A DNA stretch of 64,000 bases, taken from Hypomesus transpacificus (taxonomy: Eukaryota; Chordata; Actinopteri; Osmeriformes; Osmeridae). Shown here one piece after another: positions 1 to 24,078 of this stretch. Made by a program: the position numbers and the translations under genes. Under the pieces are notes generated by a model. The model saw only the letters and a program-made list of their open reading frames with translations. It did not search any database and was not told the origin of the DNA. The first letter of the stretch is position 1, and every line of letters begins with the position of its first letter. The DNA is taken from the NCBI RefSeq assembly GCF_021917145.1, contig NC_061074.1, positions 13,373,772 to 13,437,771 on the forward strand, read 5' to 3'.

Positions 1-3000
1 GAACCATAATGATATAGTTCTGAACCCCACAACTGGTCACGCCTCTCTCTCTTTCTTTCTCGTTTTCTGTCCTCCTCACGCTCTCCTAAATATAATTATG
101 TTGTCGGAGCAACCGAGATAGAACCTTGCGAGAAAGAAAGGGAGGGAGAAGAGAGAGAGAGAGAGCCTATGAGTTGTTTTACAAGACCCTTCATGAAATT
201 GCAGAGCAAGGACTCGGCATGGTATCAACTCAATATGCACTGTGTTAAACAGCAGCTTACACTGTGTGCTTGTATTTGGTGAAAATGTCAGCCAAAAACC
301 CTGTTCTGGTTTAGGCGAATGGCCTGAAACATTTTAAACATGGCGTTTTAGGGGGAAAACTTGGCCTGACCCCACTGTGAGTTGAAACTGCAGTATTACG
401 TATCCTAACCAATCTGTTTCCAGGGAAACCCTAGAGAAGGAAGTGTAGGCTTTAACAGTGTTTACATAGCAGAGCTCGTTCAGTCCTGTGAGATTTCACT
501 TTAAAAGCTAAAAACACATCTTATAGAGCTGTTATTCTAAGAGACTGCTTTTTACTGTTCCTCTACGCTCTACAGAGTGTAAACATAATCCATGTTTCAA
601 CAGGTAGTGTTTTGCCAGGCTATGGGCCTAACCGAGTGTGTTTGGTTTATCATTAACCACATGTACAGTGCATCCCACAATCTCTCCATCTGACTCTCTT
701 ACCCAAGTATGAGCTCATGCACACACTAGGCATACCCCCTGTGTGTACCTAAACAAGCCTAAAATAGGATTCTTCCCTTTCCTTTTGTTATTATTTGTCT
801 TCGAATTCGAACCCACCATCTAATGAGGCTTCTTTGTTCCCATAGGATGGCATGAAACAAAGGTTTAGACAGTGGTTGTGGATTTAGTCATCTTGAGTGA
901 CAGACAAAGTAGCTTGTTAACCGAGTATAGTCTATATGTGGTTTAGGCTGGCTTCAGTATTGCCTCCTGGCTTGACTTCAGGCCCTGTTATGTAACGTAC
1001 AGTTTTAATCTACACTATCAAGCTGTCTTCTGAATGGGTGAGAGAAATCATCCACTGGGAAGGTTTTTTTCCCCCTCTGCACTTTTCTACTAAAAACCTT
1101 AAACTTTTAGCTGCAGCTGTGAAAACAAGGATCAAAGCCAGGGACTGTTTTAGACATGAGAAAAATGAAAACAAAAGAATTTTGTGGAAAGTCTTCCAGA
1201 GGCAGACTATAATTCTCATCTCTTACTTTTTGTGTGTTAATGTGTCAACACTGTGTGGGTGCCCCTGAAAGGAATATCTTTCTTACTCGCCTTCCCGCCC
1301 CACCCCTACTCTCTCTCCTCCCTCTCCTTCCATCCTTCTCCAATTGCAGGCTAGCATCCACACATGTAGAATACTCTCTGCACTAGCATCGACCCGGGCT
1401 GTATCAAAGCAGCTTCTCTCATCCTCTGTGCTGTCTGAGGCTCCAAGAATAGCTTGTTTCCCCTTCCCCGTGTGGAGAGATAATGAAGTGAGTTCATGGA
1501 TGGTACACTGCTCCACTTGTGGAGGAGATAACCGCCTGGCCAGAGCTTTACATGGGGCCGCATTGAGGGCTGCACAACTCCCGGATGGTTGTCTACTGGT
1601 CTGGCTGACTGGTTGTCTCCTGGTATGACTTTAAGGTTGTCTACTGGTCTGGCTAGTTAGGCTGCTGGTGTGGCTGTTTTCTGGTCCAAGATCACAATGA
1701 GGACCAAGGTCTCAAGTTACCCTACTTCCACCCCCCCCCCCCCCCATGCCAGCATTTACTTTACGGATACGTAGATTGTATTTCACACCTCTTTCATCCT
1801 AGATCCTTTTCATATCTGTCCTGATCCACCAGCCTGAAGACTAATTGTGTAGTTGCCACAGTGTTTGGCTTTCATCAACATGTTGGAGATGAGATGCCTA
1901 CCCAATAGGGAGGCATTTCTTTTAGTCTTCCAGGAAAGAAAGAGAAAAAAATGAGTTCCATTGAGAACCTTCTTCTTTTTTCCAGCATCATCTTGTTCTG
2001 AAGTTAAACAGTTCCATATCTTTACAGTGTCTGTGCTGTTATGTTTTTGCTTTGCTGTAAGCTGTAAGTGGCTGATTGGGGAATGGAAGGGAGTAAAGGA
2101 ATATTTATCTCAAATACACTTAATCCTGAAATTACACGGTAAACTACAGGCTAACATCTCATTACACTCCCTTAGGACACAACTGTCAGCTCCATCACTT
2201 CTTAATCTGTCCTAGAGTAGCTCACACAACACACGAATAACAATTAGATTGCTATTAATCCATATGCATGGGGAAGGAGAGAGGGAGAGAGGGAGAGAGG
2301 AAGGGAGGGAGGGAGAAAAGAGACAGAGACACAGAGATAAGTATTAGTATGCATGCCACATATGGTCTGCTGAGCATAGCATGTTCTGCACTTTAGGCTT
2401 TTTGCATTTAATCAGAGCAGCCCATGTAATTAAAGCAGTCTCATTTATTTGTCGCCTGTGGTCGATACATAAATGCCACTATGTGTGAGGACTAAACATG
2501 TTGCTAAAGTTAGCGTGTTAACTAGATGGCCATATCTGTCTCCTCTGACCTAGGGGGCTCATTAGCATACAGATCAGGTGAGAAGGATATAGGCCCATCT
2601 AATTGACCCAGAATGCATCTCTTTCTGGACTCACAACAGCTCATGGTGCAAGGGGCTGCTGTGTTTTTCAGTCATGTCCCTGTGTGTCAAACATCACGCT
2701 GATGTTGGGCTTTTTAGAGCGTGGAGATCCTCCCCAGCTCCCCAACACCCCCCACTCTCCCCACACCCTCCCCCCTGACCTCCCCTAGAGGATGACGCTG
2801 CTGGACCCAGGGCCCAGGCCAAGCGTGAAAGCTGTCCACTATGGGATACAGGGGGTTGGGGAACAGGAACGGGGGCCGGGGGAAAGCAGCAGCCCCATCC
2901 CCAGCTCCTGGCAGCCCCTCCTGGGGCTTTGTCCTCCCCAGCAGGATGTGAGGAGGGGGCCAACACTGGGCCAGAGATCACAGTGCAGGGGAAGAGGAGC

Positions 3001-3386
3001 GGACACACTCCAGCTGTGCGGCCAGGGAAAGGGAGAGTGGTATGGATGGATGGTAAATGAATGGATGGATTGATCTCTGTTAGGGTAACACAATTGGACA
3101 GAATGGTGACGGAATACAGTGTGTGTGTGCGTGTGTCACTGTGTGTCTTCATTAATCCATCACCGTGCGTGTGTAAGATGCCCCCTCCATGCCACTCGTG
3201 TTAACAATGCCCGGTGAATGGGGGTGTGAAGGGTCTCTCCCCCCCAGCAGAGTGGGCAGAGGGACAGGTCCACAGAGAGATCCATCACCCCTGGCCCCAC
3301 CCTGCTCTGACAGCCTGCTGGGCCAGGGAAGTGTTCCCCCACTTGGAAGAATACACTCCCGGTTAGGGTTGCTGCCCGTCCCGGTT

Positions 3387-3482
3387 AAAAAAAGAAGAAA
3401 AAAAGAAGAAAAAAAGAAGAAAAAAAAAAAGAAGAAAAAAAGAAGAAAAAAAAAAAGAAGAAAAAAAAAGAAAGAAGGAAAA
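3387..3482 (+). repeat. A-rich (AAGAAGAAAAA)n purine tract
   Basis: An almost pure A/G tract that reads as a Lys/Arg-rich frame on the + strand, which is composition and not a gene. Confidence 0.95.
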
Positions 3483-6400
3483 CATATTTCTCAATTTGAA
3501 TTTCATAGTTTTAAATAAAACGTCATTTATAATTTCCTTCTACTTCTATTCTATTTTCTTCTTGTTGAAACATCTATTTTTTTGCCTGTAAATGGTTAAA
3601 GCAGCAAAGATTGGACATGTGTACTTTTTATTGGTAGAAAAAATACGAAAGCTTACTCCCCCCCGTCGTCGTCTCCGAGTGTCCACACCACTTCCTGTTG
3701 TGAACCAGCATTGTAAACTCTGGGATGAGTTTGTCGTGAGGTAAAGATGATGGGAGGAGTCAGAGTCGGCTGCGTGACTTGTGTTTCCTAAATGAAACTG
3801 TAGTAATAATCCATACTGTAGTAGAGTCTTCTCTTAGACTGGTCTTCACAATAATAGTTTGATCAGACGCTTGTGTATGCAGTGGTTTACTGGTTCAAGT
3901 CGTACTGGACACATTCTGCGTCCATGGGTTTCTTTTAGTGGTGCTGTACGTTTTATTCGCCAGGACAACATACACACAGTAAGCCAATGATCTAATCTGA
4001 GAAACAACCTTGCTTTTTCACCCTCTCACACACACACGCTCCTCTCCAGCTGGTTGTTCACCTCCCTTAGCCCCTCTGCGTCATACCCGGGTCTCTTGTC
4101 GCCGTGGTGACCGCTGATTCATCACAGTGTAATCCTTGCCGCTGGCACTGCAGCAGGGCATGCTGGGTAGTCCCATGTAGTGTAATGTACTATTAGCATC
4201 ACCAAGCACCCTTGGCTCTGGCTGGATAAGATGCAGTATGCACGTACTTGAGTCATACGACCCTGCGGTTCCAATCAGAAAGAGTCCTGATAGCAGAGAA
4301 CTTCATAATCCTCCACTTGACCAGGGGGCCGAGAAGTGATTGGAACCTGCTTGTGTCTGCATGATATGTGGATGCACACAATCCTATTTGTGCACCTTGT
4401 GTGTGTTTCTGGCTTGGTGTGATCAATGTTGGTGATTGTAAGATCATGTCTCTCTCTCTCTCTTGCTGTCTCTCGCTGTCTCTTTCGCTCCACTGGTCTT
4501 ATCTACTCTGACATGTACTCTGTTGAAGTGTGCAGCGTTTATTTGGATTGGGTTGAGCCCTCACGGGCAACCTTCGATCACATTTCTCGATCCGAGACCA
4601 AAAGGGGCTGCAATGGATTATGGGGTTTAGAGGATTTGAACGTAACATGTGCAAAGTAAGAAAGATGCACAGCGGAAGGTGAACTCTCATTGAACTGCCT
4701 CTGCCTTCTGTTTCTTTCACTACGGTTGGTCCCAAGAGTAGCAGATCCAAACAGCAGTCACTTGATGCGTTCTAACCCACCTCTGTTGATGAAGAATCTC
4801 TGATTCTTCCTTTCCCTACCCCTGTCTCCGTCTCTCTCTCTTTCTCATCTGTTGGGGTGATGTATGCAGATGGGGGAACAAAAACAGTGAAGCACTGAGG
4901 AAAAGGTAGTAGCAATAGAGGACAAGAATAAGAAAGAGATTGTATTTGACACTGAGCCTTTGAATCTGGGCCAAGTTATCTTTCAGGGGAGATAGTCCAG
5001 GATTGGGCTAAGGGATGGCGGGGAGAGGGGGATGGGGGGATGGGGGGGGATGGGAGGGAGAGGAAAAGAAAAACAGCGGCAACTTTATCCCAGATGTAGC
5101 ATGTTGCAGGGCCTGGAGCGTGACAGAGGAAGAGCTGGTGAGGTAAGCAGGAGACACAGATAAAGATCAGCTGCTTGCAAGCGAGATGCTGCTCTGTGCT
5201 GGAGGACAGATGGGAGCGCGGCTCGTCTTCTCTGTGCTCCTGGACAGGGCTGCTCGGTGGGGGCTGGTGATGTCGTCATGCATCATGGCCTCAACTGCCA
5301 TCTAATTGTCCTTGGTTGCAGCAGGAGCTAATCTGATCACGATGGTGATAATTGAGAGAGAATGAATTTCTCCTTGTCAGGAGGTTGACAGGAGTTCGAC
5401 AGAGGGGCCTGTCCTAGAATTGGTCTGGTGGGAGTGACAGGGATGCTCATTATCGCCATGTATCCCAGAAGCCCCTGTTATCCTGACCTCTCTGTCAGAG
5501 CCCAGGCCACTCTTCAGTCCCCCAAACACTCCACATAGTGGGGTTGGGTTACCAGCCAGCACATGCCTCCAGCCATTAGTGCTAATGATATACAGGTCTA
5601 CACAGTGTCATGGGGAAAAAAAACAATACATTAGGAGGTAAGAAATACATTGCAAGGCTGTGAATAGCTGTTTGCGTTGTTGTACAGCAGACTAATTTAG
5701 GCTATTATTATGACAACCAGTGTTGTTGACTCATCGCAGGATACAGACGTCCCTATGGAGTAGCTAAATACAGCCAGTCTCAGTAGAGATATCTAAGCTA
5801 GGCTAACGGGTGCCTAATTAGTCCCACACTGAGAACAGCCACCATGTTGAACCTCCGTTATGGAGACACCTCGGATCGCTCTTTGTGTCCCCATGCCTCT
5901 GAGCTGGGCGTGGCTCTGACACAAAGAAGCCCCCCATGTAACCACATCCAGCATGACAGAGATGTGGAGGATAAAGATGAGGGTCTGTCCATTGAGGGGA
6001 GAGTGTGTGTTTGTGTTTGTGTGTGTGTGCATGTGTGCGCGTGTGTTTGTGTAGATGCGAGACAATAGTCGCAGCCTGACTTCCTAGACTGGGGGCTGAC
6101 CTCCCTCACTCCCCTGTCTCTCTCCGTTCGCCCCGTTCCCTCCTCTCCCTCTCCTCTCCCCCCGCCCCCCCCCCCCCCCCCGACGCTCAGATCACATTCT
6201 ACTCTGTCTCCAGTGCCATGACTCCATTAAACAGATTGGCTCACCTATGATGGATAGAGTTCCAAGCCTTCAGATAGGACGGCCTGCCACGTCCACCCTC
6301 CCCCTCCCAACAGCTGTGAGTGGAGGTGTCAGTCATGCGTAACCCAGTTACCAGACTTACAACTGGCCCAGCAGGAACATCCAGCAGTGTCATGGTACAC

Positions 6401-9140
6401 TTCTACCCAGCCCTGGTCCTGCCCAGCCCTGCTCTGGGCACCCTGCAGGGGTGTGGATCACGATGGGGCGGGGTCTCAAAGTGGTCCCCTGGCCTTCACT
6501 GGACTCCCAGGCTCATTTTACCCTGCCAATGGGATTAGCACAGAGTGCCGACTCTGCAGGTGAGGCTATAAGTTAATTTGGCCTGCTGTTTGGAGCCATA
6601 ATAGCTTATTGATTGGCTGACAGAGATGCGAGGAGGTGCATGGAACGCCATTCAGAGAGGAGAGAATAAGTTAATCATCGCTTACTGTGCTGGCAGGGTT
6701 TAATCTCATTACCCTGGGTTCAGTGCTGACATGTAGATGTCGTGTCAGCCGTCTAGAAGTTCTGAGTCCCCAGGCCTGGAAGCTCTGCTCAGCTGTAGCC
6801 CGGTTCTGAAGGGGTCCTGGGGGAGACGGACCTCCAGTCCACACCAGCCCAGCCCAGCTCAGGCCTTAAGGCACTGGTTAATTCATGCTAAGCTCTGGAG
6901 TTAATGCTAGTCCTACTGCACAGCAGTGACCTCCATCTGTTAGTACTGCTCAGGCTGTCTCAGCATAGCCCTCCTCCTTACTGATCCCAGCCCCAGCCTC
7001 CACCCCAACCTCCAGCCCACACATCTTCCACCGTGTTGCCTCAGTGTTTGTCTGAATGTTTTCTCCCCAAAAACCATGGTCCATTAGCACTGCCATCACA
7101 CACACACACACACACACACACACAGGCAGACACACGCTACGGCCTGGTTACCTGGAAACGGCATGAGCTGCTTTTACTTGACTCGTGGCTCTTTGGATTT
7201 GCATGGTGCATTTAGCCTGGTTGTCAGCCTGGCTGTCAGCCTGCTTCAAGAGGGATCTCCTCTTCTTCCTCCCTTCTCAAGCAGCCAAGAACCTCCAACA
7301 CCTCCAGGTGTAAACACCTCCTCCACCCCCATGTCCTCCATGCGTGTGTGTTTAGACATCCACCTCATCTCAGGGGCTGTAGGATATACAGTGTGTCCTG
7401 ACCCGGAGCATCCAGTGAGCACTCTATAGGGTCTGGTCTGGCCTCTATCACTCTGTCAGCTTTCAAACCACATTCAAACTAGCAGTGAGGCGAACGAGAG
7501 AGAGAGAGGGGGGGGGGGGGGGGGTCAGGGTGATGACCAACGTACACAGAGGGGGACAGAGATAAACACACACATAGCAATGACAGTGACACTGACCTTA
7601 TGGTCGAAATCCGTATCTGGAATTAGGCAGACAAGACAACAAGGCCAACACATGTCATGACCTTTTGCTGACCCTAGTCTCCAAACAGGCCTGTCTGGGA
7701 TGGGGTTCAGGGTTCTCTTCCTCTGCACCAGCCTGTAGTCAGTATTGGCTCTGCTGCGGTTTTTAAATAGCTGCATGGAATCTGTGGCACTGGGATCAAA
7801 GGAGAGGAGTGCAGGACAAATAGAACAACAAAGGAAGAGATAAGCTGAAGAGGAGGGACAAGTTACTGCTAGAGCAGGAGAGGAGAGGAGCGAGGAGAAA
7901 AGAGAAGCTACGCCAGTTGAAGAGACAGATAGACAAGGGCACAGGTGGTTTTCTGTTCTCCCCAAAAAAACTGCAGACAGCTGGCATATCTCTCGCTATA
8001 GAGTATGAACTTTGTGTGTGTGTGTGTGTGTGTGTGTGCGCCCTATCAATGTGTCTGTATCTGGTGCTTCTCTGAGTCTCTGCCAGCTGAGACATCTCCC
8101 CAAAGTCTGACTCAACTTCTTCTTCTTCTTTAACCCCCCCCACCCCCACCACTCTCTCTTTTTTTCGGGCAGGGCTTGGCTCCAGGCCAGCGTATGCCAG
8201 CACAGTCCTCCTGAGGGTCATTCTTAAGTCACAGGCCTCTAGTGTAGAACAGTCATGTTTTAAAGCCTGCCAGTCTAGTTATTCTGACCCACTCAGCACG
8301 ATGAGGAGGGGTTGAGCTCATGTTCATGAAATACTGATGTTTGTGTTTCCATGGAGTTTACCTACCTCTCCTGCTTCACTGTGACTTAAGACTCCCCCCC
8401 CCCCCCCCCGTGCTACCACTGTGTGTTAATATTTGTGTCATGACTTTAGTCCTGATAAGTCATAAATTTCATTTACTCTGACATGTAGAATACACAGACA
8501 CACTCAGCCTGGGTTGTCCACTAAACCTTGACTAACACAGACTAAACAACGCAAGATATGGGTTTCTATAAGATTTGTTTGTGTTGTAAATGTTTTTCTT
8601 ATGTCTGTTTTTTATATCTTTTTTCCCTCACTTTTTGAATACATTTCCATTGGAACTGACAGTGTGGACTGAGAGGTGGAGCTACCACAGGGGTTCATCA
8701 ACTGCCCCCGCACCGGCCTGGCAGACAGCAGTATTCATGCACTCTGGTTTTTCTCTCTGCTGGCTGTGGGCATGTTCCACACAGAGAGCACTGTTAGCCG
8801 GCCCTCTGTGGTACTGCGCGAGGAGGAACCGTGTCATTCTCGTGGCAGAGTGCTCTGTTTGCAGAACAGAGATGGTACTAAATGGACCAGAGGTGGTTAT
8901 TTGCTGTTGGCAAACAGACCCTGTCCACACTGGTGAGGCTGTGAGTGCTGTCACCATGGCCAGGCAGAGCGGCTGGAGCGCCTGTACTGCTGAGTGGTGC
9001 GGCGTGGCTGGCCAGACGCTGGGGCCGGCGTCATTAACCCTTGATGTCCCTTTATGACAGAAAATAAAGGTAGAGTGACTCACTTGGTCCTTCCCTGGAA
9101 TTGACACACCCAAGTTTGACTGCAGTCTGAATAGTAATAC

Positions 9141-9158
9141 CTTCTTCTCTCTCTTTCT

Positions 9159-9227
<69 letters not shown>
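9141..9227 (+). repeat. (CT)n microsatellite
   Basis: Imperfect CT/TTCT passing into a clean (CT)n run from about 9,162 to 9,227. Confidence 0.95.
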
Positions 9228-9233
<6 letters not shown>

Positions 9234-10418
9234 ATCAATGTATTCTTTGAACTGGGACCAGCCTTTTCTCAGTTAGACTTAGCGTCGGTAGGACAGGAGT
9301 CCTGGCTGGTGCACCTGATCCATTGATGTTTCTGCCCTCGGGGGTCAACTTCTATCATTGATCCACTTTGTGTGTGTGTGTGTGTGTGTGTGGCAGGAGG
9401 GGCGGATGTATCATATGCAAAGTTTCATTGTTTTAGATGAAAGAGCTCTTTTATGTCCTTCTAAAACCGCAGCACCTGTCGTTAAGCTCCTCCCCCCTCC
9501 TTCCTCAGCGCCCCCTGTTCGTCTCAGCTCATCTGATCTGATGAAACCCGTCCTGGCGCTCCTATGGGGCCAGAGGGTTCGGAGGGAGGTTCTGATCACT
9601 CCTCTGCTGTAACGACACAGAAACGGCTTTCAAGGCCACCTTTATGCTCAGCTTCTACCCACTGGGCGCAGCCGTTCTCTAATCCGTTTGCACAATCTTT
9701 GTCAGTTACAGTGCCTTCGTGCATTTCCTCAGGCATTCAGTCAGACCAAAGCCCCTCTTAATTAAGGAACGCCAGCCTCGCTCTGCAGATCAATAATTCC
9801 TGATTGCTGGGACTTTCTTTTCAACTCCGTTATATTGTGGATCGGAGCCCCTGCCTTTAATTCCGACTCAGATTCCAACCAGAGACTCTCTACTGCTCCC
9901 TGTTAAGCCGGAGCACAGGGACCTGGGGCTTGACTTGGGTAGCAGACACTCGCAAAGCGAAGCTACATGAATAGGATGCAGTATACAAAGGCTCTTTGTT
10001 ATGGATACAAATCCAGTAGTTTCTCGGACTGTTTGTCCATGACAGGGACGACACCAGAACTCTTCCCCCCCACGGCTTAGATGTTCTCAGGCTCCCTCAG
10101 GACCAAGGCTCTACAAGCCAACTTTGTTCATCCCGAAGATTTTCTTTTTCTTCCCTGAGAAAAGTTATTACAGCTGTCCTTGTGTTTCAGAAATGCATAG
10201 GCCAGCGCTGTTTGATCACACTGGCCATGGCGTCATAAGCAGTCCATATAATATTGACTTTGTCATTTAAAGACAGCAAAAAGGAGCCTGTGTTCCAGTG
10301 TGTGGTGGGGTCCTTCTGAGACGAGTGATAAAGCTGTGTGTTTGATGCAGAGATTGCGGAGCAGCATGTCCTGTCTTTGCTCACCTGCTCCAGATTAGCG
10401 TTCCTCGGCTGGAGCCCC

Positions 10419-10518
10419 NNNNNNNNNNNNNNNNNNNNNNNNNNNNNNNNNNNNNNNNNNNNNNNNNNNNNNNNNNNNNNNNNNNNNNNNNNNNNNNNNN
10501 NNNNNNNNNNNNNNNNNN
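10419..10518. other. Assembly gap of exactly 100 N
   Basis: Exactly 100 ambiguous bases, the conventional length for a scaffold gap of unknown size. The two flanks need not be adjacent in the genome at this distance. Confidence 0.98.
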
Positions 10519-11550
10519 ACAGTATATTTGTCATGCAAAGTCCAGTATAGTATATATGTCATGTCAATCTAAAACATAAGATCAATAACCCTTGTCTCAT
10601 AAGCTGTGTTTCAGCGTTTCATCATACAGTCAGACTCATTGTCATGTGTCTTTACTCAAACCCTTGTTATCGCACCAAGCTCAGCAGTTCAATTAAGTTC
10701 TATTTGGCTGTTTGTTACCGGAGAGAATTCTGTCTAATATGGAAGTCTTTGATAGCATTCAGCCGTTGTCCTTTTACAAGGTCAGGGCTCTTTGTTTCTG
10801 AATACACTAATCACTGCTAAATAAATCATTCATCCTTCCAGGTCGTCGTTGTTCATACCCACACAGCAGTGTGTATTAGTTCCGACCCGTGAGTGCATGT
10901 AGAAGCACGTACAAGGCCACTTTGAACTGTCAGATGCTAATTGAGTTTAGCGTGTGTGGATAAAAGAGAAAAATGATGATGTCCGCATCCTATTGTATGG
11001 CCCTTTCTACCCTTACATTGCTTCTTGAATATAATTAACTAAAATAAGTTCATTTTGCAGTTCCGCCCCCCAGAATTCACACGATTGTTTTCCACTGTGT
11101 GCGGGTGTGAGTGTTTGAGTGGGACTGCATGTGTGTGTAGGAACATGTCAGTGGAGGTATGTTCTCCTTCAGGCCCTTTCCAGCCTACACCACATGAAGG
11201 GTTCTCTCAATCAATGTGCTTCCGGTTAAGTCTGAGATTGGCTCCATTTCACTATTCTCACCATTAGACATTCTCATCAACACAGACACAGTCACATTGT
11301 GGAGGTATACTGTGACAAGGCATATTGATGGCAGATAAAACAAAATATTGCAAGGTTCAGTGACTCATTTTATGCTATATGCTCAGAAAATAGGTCACAG
11401 CCAGTCATGCACCCATGCAAACTGGAGCACACATAAACAGACATGAATGTATATGGATACACTCAAAGACACACACAGCAACCTTTAGCACAATAATAAG
11501 AGAAGTGACATGCAATTTAGCTCAGCTTGAACACAAACATTAAGCACGCA

Positions 11551-12172
11551 CAACATACATTACATTTACATTTGTACATTTCTTCATTTAGCAGACGCTT
11601 TTATCCAAAGCCACTTCCAAGAGAGAGCTTTACAAAGTGCATAGGTCACTGATAATAACAACAAGATAGCCCCAAAGCATTGCGGGTAGCCAAAACAAGC
11701 ACACATTGTGAACAACCAAAAAATAAGTGCCAAGGGAAAAACCATAAGAGCATGTAGTTAAGCAAGTTACAATTTAAACAACATGAATCTGTAAGTGCAA
11801 GTGTACCTGTAGAAAAAACAAGCAACAGTAAAATATATATATATATATATAAGATTAACTCAAATAGAATACAACAGTTTAAATCAGCTACCACTAACCA
11901 ACAAGAGCAACAAGTTTCTAAGCAAGAGTCATTGTGATCCTTGAGGAAACTAGCATTGGGTTCAGCAAACCATTCCTAAGTACCGTTGTACTCCCTGAAC
12001 AAGTGCGTCTTGAGCCTTCTCTTGAAGGTGGAGAGACAGTCTGTTTCTGATGGAGGTGGGGAGTTGATTCCACCACTGGGGGGCCAGGCAGGAGAAGAGC
12101 TTGTGTTGGGACCGGGCAGTCTTGAGCGGTAGATAATATATAACATACATAATATATAGTCAATTCTTTCAC
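11551..12172 (-). mobile_element. 5'-truncated LINE (L2/CR1-like), 3' end of ORF2 plus tail
   Basis: On the minus strand two overlapping frames read LAPQWWNQLPTSIRN and STFKRRLKTHLFREYNG, the typical last residues of L2-type reverse-transcriptase ORFs, with at least one frameshift between them. About 400 bp of 3' UTR follow, including an AT run (11,831-11,850), and the copy ends GGATAAAAGCGTCTGCTAAA plus an AAATGT repeat. It is a dead, 5'-truncated copy. Confidence 0.75.
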
Positions 12173-22835
<10,663 letters not shown>

Positions 22836-23367
22836 ACCAGAACTTTGACCACAGTCGAGTTGGCTGTGAAGATGATACTGATACCATCACAGCAACAGTG
22901 AAACACACACACACACACACAGACTCCAGGAAACAGTCTTTGTCTTTGCAGTATGTTACACTGTAAACTGACACCCACCTTTTAAGATGTTTTTGTGTTT
23001 GGCATAATCTATTCCAACTGATATTATAGTTATTACTGGGGCAAAGAAAGCTCTGCATACATTGTGCTTTGGAACACCGTTTTTGTAACCTTATTTTATG
23101 TAACTCAAGAATTCCTTGACCCTAAAAATGCTTTTTAACTCTGGCCAGCTGAGTTTTTGAATGCATGTCTTCAAGTCATCATTCTTCTTCGTAGGGTATA
23201 CTGACACCCTTGGCTCTGATAAGAAATAAGACAATAAGAAGGTCATTGTATTATTTTTATTTTTACAACTTGTGTAGAAAGATGGATTGATTGTAGTTTT
23301 GTCAAGATGCAGTGCTGCTGTCATGCATTAGCCTGCTTATGGTTAAAACTGTTCTGTTGGAAGACTC

Positions 23368-23373
23368 AATAAA
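23368..23373 (+). terminator. prpf6 polyadenylation signal AATAAA
   Basis: A canonical AATAAA lies 533 nt downstream of the prpf6 stop codon. The sequence between (22,836-23,367) contains only a short CA repeat near 22,900 and AT-rich sequence, as expected for a 3' UTR. Confidence 0.7.
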
Positions 23374-24078
23374 ACAACTTGAGACGACACTGACAAATGA
23401 TCTGTATTTATTTCCAGGTTATGTATGATGACTTAATTAAAGTGTGGTGAGGCCATGAGGGGATTGAGGCTCTGGCTGTGGAGCTGCAATCAAAGATTGC
23501 TTTGACATCTTGTGCCTGGAGGTCCTCTAGTACGCTAGGCATGCTTGAATGCAATTCCCAAGTTGATCCTGGCGGCTGATGAGCACGTGTTCTTTTTATA
23601 GAGTATTGTGTCCTCATTACACACAATTAGTCAAATGGTTGACAAATTACAAATGCACACGACGATTTTTGCAAAATTTACACGTAGGCTATCATTGGTC
23701 ATAACATTTATTTCCGTCCCATGTGCCGAAACCGAAAGAAACTCAAAAAGTGATTGATCGTGGAAGTTTTGTCGACTTGAATGTACAAGAGTTAAGTGAA
23801 ATCGTAAGCCAACCAGCAGCAACCCATGACGGAGAAGGAAACTGGAGCTGGCAATGGGATTGTGGCGATGTTGGAAACTACAGAGTTAAATGGTATATTG
23901 GCAGTTCCGTTTACCAACCAGTTCACTTTTTCAACGAGTTCTTATTTAACACCAAAATACAACACTAACCCGTTTGGATACAATGAATCCAGCCCGACCA
24001 TGATTAACTCCTGCGGATGTTACTTGTTGCCACGGGAAAGGATTTGCTTATCTGTGGATCCTCATAAGAAAATGATAA
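23374..24078. other. prpf6 to C20orf204-like interval; presumed promoter and 5' UTR of the downstream gene
   Basis: About 700 bp separate the prpf6 poly(A) signal from the next coding start. Two short overlapping reading frames (from 23,723 and 23,826) exist, but neither splices in frame into the next exon and neither resembles a known protein. I take the right-hand part as 5' UTR and promoter of the downstream gene. Confidence 0.4.

Larger units (their letters stand above)
1..10418. other. No gene supported; simple-repeat-rich sequence left of the gap
   Basis: I checked the longer frames (2,694-3,152, 7,525-7,965, 8,590-9,113 and others). They lack splice-site context, cross low-complexity sequence, and resemble nothing known. 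Repeats include C15 at 1,731-1,745, a GAAAA-rich run at 3,387-3,482, C-runs near 6,158-6,181 and 8,394-8,409, CA or GT repeats at 7,097-7,124, 8,014-8,038 and 9,369-9,391, and a G-run at 7,508-7,524. Confidence 0.5.

Noticed and set aside
3189..3518. Lys/Arg-rich 109-codon frame
   Set aside because: Its C-terminal half is an A/G simple repeat, and the upstream part has no homology or exon signals.
8590..9113. 155-codon + frame and 143-codon - frame overlapping each other
   Set aside because: No splice-site context, overlapping opposite strands, and no similarity I recognise.
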